DNA of 29,250 nt, taken from contig CAKZZH010000038.1 in assembly GCA_937885345.1 (NCBI GenBank), positions 1-29,250 on the forward strand. The letters are read 5' to 3'. Shown here one piece after another: positions 1 through 7,861 of the stretch. The stretch is from an uncultured Lachnospiraceae bacterium (GTDB taxonomy: Bacteria > Bacillota > Clostridia > Lachnospirales > Lachnospiraceae). The position numbers and the translations under genes are program-made. Every line of letters starts with the position of its first letter. Within the stretch, counting starts at the first letter, position 1. Below the pieces are notes generated by a model. The model searched no databases. It worked only from the letters and a program-made list of their open reading frames with translations, and had not been told where the DNA came from.

Positions 1-19
1 CACGACGCTCTTCCGATCT
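1..19 (+). other. Illumina adapter remnant at contig end
   Basis: Bases 1-19 (CACGACGCTCTTCCGATCT) are identical to the 3' end of the Illumina TruSeq read-1 adapter. This is untrimmed library sequence, so genomic sequence starts at about base 20 and the left edge is an assembly edge. Confidence 0.95.
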
Positions 20-535
20 CTGGACGAAAGAAGCGCCGCCAAAAGTAAGCGTTTCTACGAGGAAGGGGCAGAAATCTTCAACCGTGTCGAAGCGAAGAAA
101 CCCGATAATTACTGCACTACGGGGTATCAGAGAAAGCTGCTCAGAGCCGAGTACAAATCTTTTCTTGCCGGCAGTTATATGCGCTATTATTTCTTTGAAG
201 AGGCCGATCCCGATACCATAATCGGTACCTGTTCCTTCGCGGAAATACGGCACGCGCCTTATAATTCCTGCATAATCGGATATAAGCTTTTGCCACGCTT
301 TCAGAAAAAGGGATATGCGCTTGAAGGAATATCCGAGCTCATCTCCGCACTCTTTGAGGAGGATCGTATACACAGGATTGAAGCATTTACTTTGCCGGAC
401 AATCTCGATTCAATATCTCTCCTTCTGAGACTGGGATTTGAATTTGAGAGCATTGCCAGATCAGTAATACTGCTTAACGGCGAATACCGCGATCACAACC
501 GCTACGTGATGATCAACCCGATGCACCTTCAGTAG
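20..535 (+). CDS. GNAT-family N-acetyltransferase, 5'-truncated
   Basis: The frame is open from the adapter junction to TAG at 533-535, giving about 171 residues without a convincing start, so the N-terminus is lost at the contig edge. An internal ATG at 179 has no ribosome site and would remove the N-terminal part of the fold. The visible protein has the RimJ/RimL-type GNAT layout: a strand with IIGYKLLP followed by the acetyl-CoA loop QKKGYALEG, then a helix, and near the end the typical NxxSxxLLxxLGFE segment. Members of this family transfer acetyl from acetyl-CoA to a protein N-terminus, an amino group of an antibiotic or a small metabolite; the substrate cannot be read from the sequence. 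The last codons and stop are duplicated just downstream. Confidence 0.85.
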   Translation: MDERSAAKSKRFYEEGAEIFNRVEAKKPDNYCTTGYQRKLLRAEYKSFLAGSYMRYYFFEEADPDTIIGTCSFAEIRHAPYNSCIIGYKLLPRFQKKGYALEGISELISALFEEDRIHRIEAFTLPDNLDSISLLLRLGFEFESIARSVILLNGEYRDHNRYVMINPMHLQ

Positions 536-562
536 CAGTCAACCCGATGCATCTTCAGTAGC
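513..562 (+). repeat. Short tandem duplication of the acetyltransferase 3' end
   Basis: A 24-bp segment at 513-536, covering the last codons and stop of the acetyltransferase, is repeated at 539-562 with one C/T difference (period 26 bp). The second copy is non-coding. Confidence 0.9.
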
Positions 563-608
563 GATCAAACCATATAAAATATAAACAATCAGGAAACGAG
601 GAAAAATC

Positions 609-1586
609 ATGAAGTACAGAAACGTGGGGCGAAGCGGCCTCAAAATAAGCGAAATCGGCCTTGGAAGCTGGATGACCGACCTTAGCGGAAGCGCGCAGGA
701 AGATATTGCAAAGGATATTGTTCGCGCTGCTTATGATAACGGAATCAATTTCTTCGACTGCGCCGATGCTTACAGCGGCGGAGCTGCAGAGCGTTTTCTG
801 GGAAATGTCCTCTCGGATTATCCCAGACACGAACTTGTTATCTCCAGTAAAGTATTTTTCCCTACAAGCAGGGATGCCAATGGCTGGGGGCTTTCGCGCA
901 AGCATATTAACGAAAGCATTGACAGAAGTCTTGCAAATATGAAGCTTGACTATCTTGATCTCTACTACTGCCACCGCTACGATCCGACAACGCCTATGGA
1001 AGAGACACTCCGCGCGCTCTCGGATCTCGTGACCTCCGGTAAAATACTTTACTACGGTGTCAGTGAAGAATGGGGCAGTGCAAGGCTTGAAGAAGCCGAA
1101 AGAATAATCGAGAAATATTCCCTTCATCCGCTTACAGTGATACAGCCGCAGTACAATATGGTTGACAGATATATCGAGCACGAGATCATGGGAACCTGCA
1201 ACAAATATGGAATAGGGATCACATCCTTCTCGCCGCTCTCGCAGGGACTTCTTACCGGTAAATACAAGAAGGGTGAAGCCTACCCCGAAGGCTCGAGAGC
1301 AACACATCAGGCCGATAAGCAGATCAACAATCTTCTTACCGATGAGAATCTTGATAAGGTGGAAAAACTCGATAAAATAGCCGCAGAGCTTGACACCAAT
1401 ATGTCCATACTCGCAACGGCCTGGATACTTAAGCATCCCGAAATAAGCAGTGTGATCGCGGGAGCAAGCAAGACATCACAGCTTCTTAACAATATCAAGG
1501 CAACTGACCTTGTTATTCCGGATGATGCCATGAAGAGAATTGAAGAGATCCTCGGATTTACTCGTTTTGAGAGGCATGTTGGATAA
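609..1586 (+). CDS. Aldo/keto reductase
   Basis: A 325-residue NADPH-dependent oxidoreductase of the AKR superfamily, (beta/alpha)8 barrel, cytoplasmic. The catalytic tetrad can be placed at Asp50, Tyr55 (in FDCADAYSGG), Lys81 (VISSK) and His122 (YYCHRYD). The signatures GLGSW near the N-terminus and YYGVSEEW in mid-protein fit the Kv-beta/YghZ-like branch, which reduces aldehydes and ketones such as methylglyoxal; the true substrate is unknown. The ATG at 609 follows AGGA at 599-602 with 6-nt spacing. A TATAAA at 573-578 may be a -10 box but I see no good -35. The gene ends inside dinB: the two convergent genes overlap by 29 bp tail to tail, so no terminator fits between them. Confidence 0.93.
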   Translation: MKYRNVGRSGLKISEIGLGSWMTDLSGSAQEDIAKDIVRAAYDNGINFFDCADAYSGGAAERFLGNVLSDYPRHELVISSKVFFPTSRDANGWGLSRKHINESIDRSLANMKLDYLDLYYCHRYDPTTPMEETLRALSDLVTSGKILYYGVSEEWGSARLEEAERIIEKYSLHPLTVIQPQYNMVDRYIEHEIMGTCNKYGIGITSFSPLSQGLLTGKYKKGEAYPEGSRATHQADKQINNLLTDENLDKVEKLDKIAAELDTNMSILATAWILKHPEISSVIAGASKTSQLLNNIKATDLVIPDDAMKRIEEILGFTRFERHVG

Positions 1587-2871
1587 CATCGTCCCCGTAC
1601 TTTTCTTTGAGAATACGTATTGCAGCATTTATTTTATCGGTTTTTTCGCGTCGGGCGGCGTCATTTGCGGACTTTTCTTCTATGGCCGCTTTGTTGTCCG
1701 CCCACGCAAAAAGGCTGGTCTGTGAATATTTACCGTCATCGATTCCGGCACAGCCTACGCCTACAAGACGTATTGCCTTGCCCATTTTCAAAATCGCATC
1801 TTCATCTTCCATAAGAAGTTCATCAAGAAGCCTTGCGCCTATCGTGCGGATAACCTCTTCATCATTGGTCGGTTCATCGATCGTGATCTGCTTTGAATGG
1901 CGCTTGAATTCATTCGTTTTAATAAGCACCTTTACAACATTTCCGAATACTCCGTCGCGCTTCATACGCCTGCTGACGCTTGCTGCGAGGCGCTCTGTAA
2001 TGTCCGGCATTTTATCGGAATAATTCGACGCATCAATATCAAACGGCAAAGTCGTTTCATTGGAATAGCTCTTGGCCTGCTCCACATCATCGCTGACCTC
2101 GTCACTTCCGTATCCGTTCGCACTTCTCCAAATATACTCGCCCGCCTTGTTTCCGAGCACTCCCTGCAGAATGCTCATATCCATTGCGGCGGCGTCACCG
2201 ATAGTTCGGATCCCAACATTTTTCAGTGCAGCAGCGGTGGACTTACCACAGCCGAAAAGTTCGCCGATAGGGAGGGGCCACATTTTATTCGAAATCTCAT
2301 CCGGCATCAAAGTGTGCACTTTATCAGGCTTTTCAAAATCGCTCGCCATCTTCGCAAGCAGCTTATTGACGGAGATTCCTACATTAACCGTAAATCCGAG
2401 TCTTTCTCTGACCTCATTCTTAAGCGTGGTAGCGATGCTTACGCATACCTCCCGAAAGGCCGTGTCCGCAATCTCGATATTGTCGCTTTCTAGACGGATA
2501 CAGTTACACATCTGCGTCATATCGACAAACGCTTCATCAATGGAAACCTGCTCTACAACGCTGCCGTACTCCCTGAGAATATCGATAAACGCTGCCGAGC
2601 ATTCGCGGTACAATGTAAAATCCCCCTTAACCAGAACAAGCGAAGGGCACTTCTCAAGCGCCTTAACAACCGGCTCTCCGGTCACTATACCGTATTTTTT
2701 GGCAGGGATGGACTTGGCGGTAATTATACCGTGACGGCTGCTTACATCACCGCCCACCGCCGAAGGTATTGTCCTAAGATCCACTGCATCCGGATTCTCT
2801 CTTAAAATGTTTACGGCGCTCCATGAAAGGAACGCCGAGTTAACATCAACATGAAAAATTATTTTATTCAT
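1558..2871 (-). CDS. dinB: DNA polymerase IV (Y-family translesion polymerase)
   Basis: About 437 residues from ATG at 2871. It copies past damaged template bases with low fidelity. The catalytic carboxylates are visible: Asp9 in FHVDVNSAF and Asp112-Glu113 in SIDEAFVD. The palm/thumb signature SVNKLLAKMASDFEKP follows, then the helix-hairpin-helix region and the little-finger domain. Near the C-terminus QTSLF (about residues 384-388) fits the QxxLF sliding-clamp-binding motif. A TTG at 2880 would add three residues and overlaps the stop of the upstream superoxide dismutase gene (TTGA). Neither start has a good Shine-Dalgarno sequence, so translation is probably coupled to sod. The 3' end overlaps the convergent aldo/keto reductase gene. 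Confidence 0.93.
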   Translation of the reverse strand: MNKIIFHVDVNSAFLSWSAVNILRENPDAVDLRTIPSAVGGDVSSRHGIITAKSIPAKKYGIVTGEPVVKALEKCPSLVLVKGDFTLYRECSAAFIDILREYGSVVEQVSIDEAFVDMTQMCNCIRLESDNIEIADTAFREVCVSIATTLKNEVRERLGFTVNVGISVNKLLAKMASDFEKPDKVHTLMPDEISNKMWPLPIGELFGCGKSTAAALKNVGIRTIGDAAAMDMSILQGVLGNKAGEYIWRSANGYGSDEVSDDVEQAKSYSNETTLPFDIDASNYSDKMPDITERLAASVSRRMKRDGVFGNVVKVLIKTNEFKRHSKQITIDEPTNDEEVIRTIGARLLDELLMEDEDAILKMGKAIRLVGVGCAGIDDGKYSQTSLFAWADNKAAIEEKSANDAARREKTDKINAAIRILKEKYGDDVIQHASQNE

Positions 2872-2876
2872 AACGA

Positions 2877-3494
2877 TCAACCGACAACTTTGTTATAGTT
2901 CTCCGCAACCTTACCCCAGTCAAGCACTTCGAAAAAGTTCTTAAGATACTCAGCTCTGAGATTCTTATACTTAAGATAATATGCATGCTCCCAAACATCA
3001 ATACCGAGAATGGGAATATTGCCGGTTCCCTCGCTTATGGGGTTATCCTGATTGGGGCTGCTGCTTGCGATAAGTTCGCCGCTCTTGTTGGTTGAAAGGA
3101 AAGCCCATCCCGAGCCAAACTGTCCTGCTGCCAGCGCAATAAGTTTCTCCTTGAGCGCATCAACGCTTCCGAAGGTTGCAACGATCTTGTCGAGAAGAAC
3201 ACCCGAAGGCTCCTTAACGGGATTCGGAGATAAAGTACCGAAATATAGATTGTGATTATAATATCCGCCGCCATTATTCTTGATCGGGTTCTTAACCGCA
3301 GGATCGTCCATTGAAGGAACCATGGCGAGGATCTCCTCAACACTCTTATCCGCAAGTCCTGCCTTCTCTGCCGCAGCATTGAAATTAGCGGTATAGGTCG
3401 CATGATGCTTTCCGTAATGAGTCTCCATTGTTGCAGTATCGATATACGGCTCCAATGCGTCAAATGCATAATCAAGTTTAATCTGTTCAAACAT
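2877..3494 (-). CDS. sodA: Superoxide dismutase, Mn-type signature
   Basis: 205 residues from ATG at 3494, which lies 8 nt behind AGGAGGG (3503-3510); a TTG at 3500 is too close to that site. The enzyme converts superoxide to oxygen and peroxide in the cytoplasm. Metal ligands fall at His26 (HYGKHHATY), His81 (YYNHNLYF), Asp166 and His170 (DVWEHAYY), close to E. coli SodA numbering. Gly77 and a Gln in NQDNP (about 149) are the residues that separate Mn enzymes from Fe enzymes (which have Gln and Ala), so Mn or cambialistic use is likely. The gene starts a short unit with dinB downstream, the two touching at stop/start. In a probable strict anaerobe it would be an oxygen-defence gene. Confidence 0.95.
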   Translation of the reverse strand: MFEQIKLDYAFDALEPYIDTATMETHYGKHHATYTANFNAAAEKAGLADKSVEEILAMVPSMDDPAVKNPIKNNGGGYYNHNLYFGTLSPNPVKEPSGVLLDKIVATFGSVDALKEKLIALAAGQFGSGWAFLSTNKSGELIASSSPNQDNPISEGTGNIPILGIDVWEHAYYLKYKNLRAEYLKNFFEVLDWGKVAENYNKVVG

Positions 3495-3545
3495 AATCAA
3501 AACCCTCCTTTAATGATCATATTCATCGTAAAATATCACTGCATC

Positions 3546-3582
3546 CACGAGATATGTTACCTTATCAGTGTAACATCTCGTG
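3546..3582. other. Inverted repeat upstream of sod
   Basis: CACGAGAT (3546-3553) pairs with ATCTCGTG (3575-3582), and inside it GTTAC (3556-3560) pairs with GTAAC (3570-3574), with a 2-nt bulge and a 9-nt loop. No T-run follows on either strand, so it does not look like an ordinary intrinsic terminator for mfd. It lies in the sod upstream region and could be an operator or an mRNA leader hairpin. Confidence 0.5.
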
Positions 3583-3612
3583 CTGCCAAAAACAACTACT
3601 ATCAGCCCGCCT

Positions 3613-6600
3613 CTACTGTGTTTCGTCCTTAAGTGTCGCAATGCACTCCACAATCCTCATCACCGAATCGAGAAATGCTTTGTCGCTCGATGCTTCGCCC
3701 TTTCCGAAAACATATGTAAAATACGGCTGCGCACCGTTTACAAATCTAAGTCCCTTAGTCGCCGATATAAGCGGCGGAATCCTTGAGGGATCGATCTTGC
3801 CGCCGGGATACATTGCAATGCTTATCTCTCTCTTGTTTCCCTTAATCTCGGTAATGTAAGAATTTCTCGCAATTGACTTGATATAAGCGATCCCGAGAAG
3901 ATTGTCCGCAGCCTTCGGAAGTTCACCGAATCTGTCGGTAAGTTCATCCTGCATATCCTCAAGCTCACTTCTCGTCGAAATCCCCGCGATCCTCTTATAT
4001 ACATCAAGTTTCGTATTCTCGCTTCTTATGTAGGTCGCCGGAACAAAAGCATCTACAACCAGGTCGACCGTGGTCTCATACAGCGATGTCGTCATCGGAA
4101 TACCTTTGAGGTTATTGACCGCTTCGTTCAGCATTTTACAATAGAGGTCGTACCCGACCGCTTCCATATGTCCGGACTGCTCTTTTCCGAGGAGGTTACC
4201 GGCTCCCCTGATCTCAAGGTCCTTCATCGCAATTTTATACCCACTTCCAAGCTCGGTAAATTCTCTGATAGCGCCAAGTCTCTTCTCTGCCACCTCTTTC
4301 AAAAGCTTATCGCGGCGGTACATAAGAAATGCATACGCGGTTCTGCCCGATCTCCCGACGCGCCCTCTAAGCTGATATAACTGCGCAAGCCCGAATTTAT
4401 CGGAGTCATGGATTATAATAGTATTTACATTCGGTATGTCGAGTCCGGTCTCTATTATCGTCGTGGAAATAAGCACATCAATCTCCCCTTCGATAAAATC
4501 CGTCATTATATTCTCAAGCTGCCTCTCGTTCATTCGGCCGTGCGCATACTCGATCCTGGCATCCGGCACAAGCTTCTGAATCCTCGCTGCGATATCCTCT
4601 ATTCCCTGAATTTTGTTGAAGACATAGTAAACCTGACCGCCCCTTGCCATCTCACGATTTATTGCTTCTCTTATCATCTCTTCGTCATACTCGCTTACAA
4701 AGGTCTGTATCGGAAGCCTGTCAACAGGTGCTTCATCGAGCACACTCATATCCCTCACGCCTATAAGACTCATATGCATGGTCCTTGGAATCGGCGTTGC
4801 GGAGAGGGAGATAACATCTACATTTTCTCTCATCTGCTTTATCTTCTCTTTGTGATTCACACCGAATCTCTGCTCCTCATCGATTATAAGAAGCCCAAGG
4901 TCCTTGTATTTAACATCACTCGAGAGAAGTCTGTGAGTACCGACAACAACGTCAACAGAACCATCCTTAAGCCCTGATAGGATCTGTTTGATCTCCGTCG
5001 GAGTGCAAAAGCGCGACAACATAGCTACCTTGATCCCAAAATCCTTCATCCTCGAGTCAAATGTTGTAAAATGCTGCTTTGCAAGTATAGTGGTCGGCAC
5101 AAGATATGCAACTTGTTTGCTGTTCATAACCGCCTTAAAAGCAGCCCTCAGCACAACCTCGGTCTTGCCAAATCCGACATCACCGCAGATAAGTCTGTCC
5201 ATTATTTTATCGGACTGCATATCTGCCTTAACATCGGCGATCGCATTCAGCTGATCCTCCGTCTCTTCATACGGGAAAAGTTCCTCAAACTCTCTCTGCC
5301 AGTTATTATCCGCATCAAAAACATAGCCCTGCCTGCTCTGCCTGTGAGCATACAGTTCTACAAGCTCACGCGCAACAACGCCCACGCTCTTGGTAACTTT
5401 CTCCTTGGTCCTTGACCATTCGCTTGTTCCGAGCTTGTTAAGTCTCGGCTTCTTGGCCTCGGAATCCGCATATTTCTGAATAAGATCGAGCTGCGTCGCA
5501 AGTATATAGAGATTGCCGTTATCGGCATATTGGATCTTGATATAATCCTTCTCGATCCCCTCGGCGCTTATTTTTTCGATACCCTTATATACGCCGAGCC
5601 CGTAATTCTCGTGTATAACATAGTCACCGACACTCAGCTCGCTAAAATCCGAGATCGATCTTCCGTTATATTCACTTTTCTTTTTACGCTTTCTGGATAT
5701 GGTCCCGAAAATATCCTCTTCGGTGATGCATACAAATCTTATCTGCGGAAATTCAAAACCGGCGCTGAGCCTTCCACTGACCGTAAGTACTTCACCCTCT
5801 ATCGGCTGCCTGTCGGGATCCTCGGAATATACGGCAGTCACATCATTATCACGCAGATTCTCCGCAAGTCTCTCGGCTCTCGATCTGGATGCGGACACAA
5901 GAACGACCCGGTATTTTTTCTTACGCCAGGAAGCAATATCCTCTATAAGCGTCTTAAAAGAATTGTTGTAGGAAGACGCACTCTTGGAATAGATATCATA
6001 AGTTCCCGAGACATTAAGATCAGGAAGCTTTACATCAAGAAACGACAGTGATACGCATCTTCGTTTCGCAATGGAAGAATAGAGTTCGCCTTCATTAAGA
6101 AGCACATTTGCCTGCCCGGGAAGGACATTTCCGCTCTCAAGTCTGTGCTGCATACTGTCGGCAAATTCCTTGAAAACAAGATCGGTTTTCTCCTTTATTC
6201 TGGCGGGTTCATCCATGAATATGATCGCATCGTCTCCGAAATATTCGATAAAAGAAGATGCATTCTCGTAAAAATATGTCACATAGCTCTCAAGCGCCGA
6301 ATGATCCTCAAGCACAAAAAGCCTTTCTTTAAGCATCTCGACGTTCTTAAGCGTCTTGCCCGCAGCCTCAGCCCTGCCCTGTTTTCTTAGGCTTTCGACC
6401 TGTATGCCGGCTTCCTTTTCGATCTTACTCCAGCCCTCGCCCAGAGCGCTGTTATCCACGATGATCTCTGCTGCCGGGAAGATCGTAACCTCTTCTATAT
6501 TCTCAATCGACCTTTGGCTCGCCGCATCGAAGGTTCTCATCGAATCCACCTCAGTGTCCCAAAGCTCGATTCTGTAAGGGTTCTCAAATGTAAGCGGATA

Positions 6601-7140
6601 AATGTCTATGATCCCGCCTCTTATCGCATACTGTCCTCCGTAATCAACCTGTGCGCAGCGCTCATATCCAAGCTCTGTAAGCCTTCTTGAAAGCTCATTT
6701 ACATCTATATCATCACCGACGCGAATGGTTATCAGATTCGCCGCATAATACTCCGGCGGCATAAGTTTGTCCATACATCCGTCAATCGTCGTGATCACGG
6801 TGATCTCATCATCAAATATAAGCCTGCTGATTGCCTCGAGTCTCTCCCTGACAATCTGATTACCGTGAATATCCGCGCTATAGAATATAAAATCCTTTGC
6901 CGGATAAAATACGACCTTTTTATCGATTGCCCTGTAATCCTCATAAAGCTTTCTCGCCCTGACTTCATTTGTCGTGATGATAAGCTTTCGCTTATATCCC
7001 TCTGCAAGAGTGCTCATGACATAGGGCTTTGCCTGATCCACACAGCCTGAAACAGCCGCACATTTGCCCGGCTTCTTAACACAGTCTCTTATATCGTTGT
7101 AGTATGGAATTTGTCTGATCTGATCGGAAATACTTTTCAT
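3613..7140 (-). CDS. mfd: Transcription-repair coupling factor
   Basis: 1175 residues, the normal length of Mfd. The protein removes RNA polymerase stalled at DNA lesions and recruits UvrA. The N-terminal third is the UvrB-like module. A CarD-like RNA-polymerase-interacting domain starts near residue 500 with VGDYVIHENYGLGVYKG. The translocase motor follows, with Walker A GDVGFGKT at about 653-660, the DEEQ box at about 754-757, SATPIPRT, and motif VI QLRGRVGRSGR. The last about 200 residues form the regulatory C-terminal domain. The ATG at 7140 has only a weak purine stretch before it. It lies 64 bp downstream of pth on the same strand, the common pth-mfd order of Bacillota, and is probably cotranscribed with it. 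Confidence 0.97.
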   Translation of the reverse strand: MKSISDQIRQIPYYNDIRDCVKKPGKCAAVSGCVDQAKPYVMSTLAEGYKRKLIITTNEVRARKLYEDYRAIDKKVVFYPAKDFIFYSADIHGNQIVRERLEAISRLIFDDEITVITTIDGCMDKLMPPEYYAANLITIRVGDDIDVNELSRRLTELGYERCAQVDYGGQYAIRGGIIDIYPLTFENPYRIELWDTEVDSMRTFDAASQRSIENIEEVTIFPAAEIIVDNSALGEGWSKIEKEAGIQVESLRKQGRAEAAGKTLKNVEMLKERLFVLEDHSALESYVTYFYENASSFIEYFGDDAIIFMDEPARIKEKTDLVFKEFADSMQHRLESGNVLPGQANVLLNEGELYSSIAKRRCVSLSFLDVKLPDLNVSGTYDIYSKSASSYNNSFKTLIEDIASWRKKKYRVVLVSASRSRAERLAENLRDNDVTAVYSEDPDRQPIEGEVLTVSGRLSAGFEFPQIRFVCITEEDIFGTISRKRKKKSEYNGRSISDFSELSVGDYVIHENYGLGVYKGIEKISAEGIEKDYIKIQYADNGNLYILATQLDLIQKYADSEAKKPRLNKLGTSEWSRTKEKVTKSVGVVARELVELYAHRQSRQGYVFDADNNWQREFEELFPYEETEDQLNAIADVKADMQSDKIMDRLICGDVGFGKTEVVLRAAFKAVMNSKQVAYLVPTTILAKQHFTTFDSRMKDFGIKVAMLSRFCTPTEIKQILSGLKDGSVDVVVGTHRLLSSDVKYKDLGLLIIDEEQRFGVNHKEKIKQMRENVDVISLSATPIPRTMHMSLIGVRDMSVLDEAPVDRLPIQTFVSEYDEEMIREAINREMARGGQVYYVFNKIQGIEDIAARIQKLVPDARIEYAHGRMNERQLENIMTDFIEGEIDVLISTTIIETGLDIPNVNTIIIHDSDKFGLAQLYQLRGRVGRSGRTAYAFLMYRRDKLLKEVAEKRLGAIREFTELGSGYKIAMKDLEIRGAGNLLGKEQSGHMEAVGYDLYCKMLNEAVNNLKGIPMTTSLYETTVDLVVDAFVPATYIRSENTKLDVYKRIAGISTRSELEDMQDELTDRFGELPKAADNLLGIAYIKSIARNSYITEIKGNKREISIAMYPGGKIDPSRIPPLISATKGLRFVNGAQPYFTYVFGKGEASSDKAFLDSVMRIVECIATLKDETQ

Positions 7141-7182
7141 ATCGTACCACTGATTATATTATATCCATCCTGCACGCCTCCC

Positions 7183-7200
7183 CACCCGGGTGCGGCCGCA
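7183..7200. other. Two overlapping 10-bp palindromes between pth and mfd
   Basis: CACCCGGGTG (7183-7192) and TGCGGCCGCA (7191-7200) are perfect palindromes sharing TG, in a GC-rich patch unlike its AT-rich flank. They contain SmaI and NotI recognition sites. There is no loop or T-run, so this is not a terminator. Confidence 0.6.
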
Positions 7201-7204
7201 TTCG

Positions 7205-7765
7205 CTAGTTATATTTATTCATCGCGCGATCGATGCCTTCCGAAAGCATCACTTCAACTGCATCGCACGCTTTCTCTACCGCAGGAGCGGCTATTTTCTC
7301 GTCATCATTGTCAAAACGACCGAGCACATAATCCGCAAGATCCATCTTCGCAGGCTTATCGCCCACACCGAATCTGAGTCTGGGAAAATCTTCCGTTCCA
7401 AGTCTTGCGATTATACTCTTGATACCGTTATGTCCGCCGGCGCTTCCTTTCTTGCGTATGCGAAGTTTGCCCACATCAAGACATATATCATCATATAATA
7501 CGATTATGTTCTGCGGGGGGATTTTATAATAATCGGCGAGAGGAGCAATGGCATCACCGCTCAGATTCATATATGTCAGAGGCCTTGCAAGTATGACCTT
7601 TTCGCCGGCTATCACACCCTTTCCGATGCTTGCTTTGTGCTTGGCATCGTGCGTCCAGTCGATATTGTGTCTGGCCGCAAGTACCTCTATCATTCTAAAG
7701 CCTATATTATGGCGCGTTGCCTCGTATCTGTTCTCGGGGTTGCCGAGTCCTGCGATCAAATACAT
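7205..7765 (-). CDS. pth: Peptidyl-tRNA hydrolase
   Basis: 186 residues, the usual length. It cleaves the ester bond of peptidyl-tRNAs dropped from ribosomes and recycles the tRNA. Active-site residues are visible: Asn9 in GLGNP, His19 in TRHNIGF (catalytic base), Asn67 in YMNLSG, Asp92 in LYDD, and the GGHNG loop. The end of the protein contains the conserved DLADYVLGRF segment. It is the first gene of the pth-mfd unit. The intergenic space to the divergent transporter holds TATAAT on the minus strand at 7814-7819, a possible -10 box, but I see no good -35. Confidence 0.96.
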   Translation of the reverse strand: MYLIAGLGNPENRYEATRHNIGFRMIEVLAARHNIDWTHDAKHKASIGKGVIAGEKVILARPLTYMNLSGDAIAPLADYYKIPPQNIIVLYDDICLDVGKLRIRKKGSAGGHNGIKSIIARLGTEDFPRLRFGVGDKPAKMDLADYVLGRFDNDDEKIAAPAVEKACDAVEVMLSEGIDRAMNKYN

Positions 7766-7861
7766 CCCTTAAATCTCCGTTCTCTTTACTAATAGCCGAT
7801 ATCGTGTTAAACTATTATAGCACTTTTAAATGAAAAACACTATTACAAAGGAGTTGGTTTC

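Noticed and set aside
555..1436. Long minus-strand frame opposite the aldo/keto reductase
   Set aside because: It is the antisense of a clearly conserved reductase gene, has no recognisable domain and no ribosome site.
2072..2734. 220-codon plus-strand frame inside dinB
   Set aside because: Ser/Thr/Leu-rich translation typical of the antisense of a coding region; dinB motifs on the other strand are decisive.
7790..7818. Plus-strand promoter for the CNNM-type transporter
   Set aside because: TATTAT at 7813-7818 could be a -10 box but there is no acceptable -35 at normal spacing.
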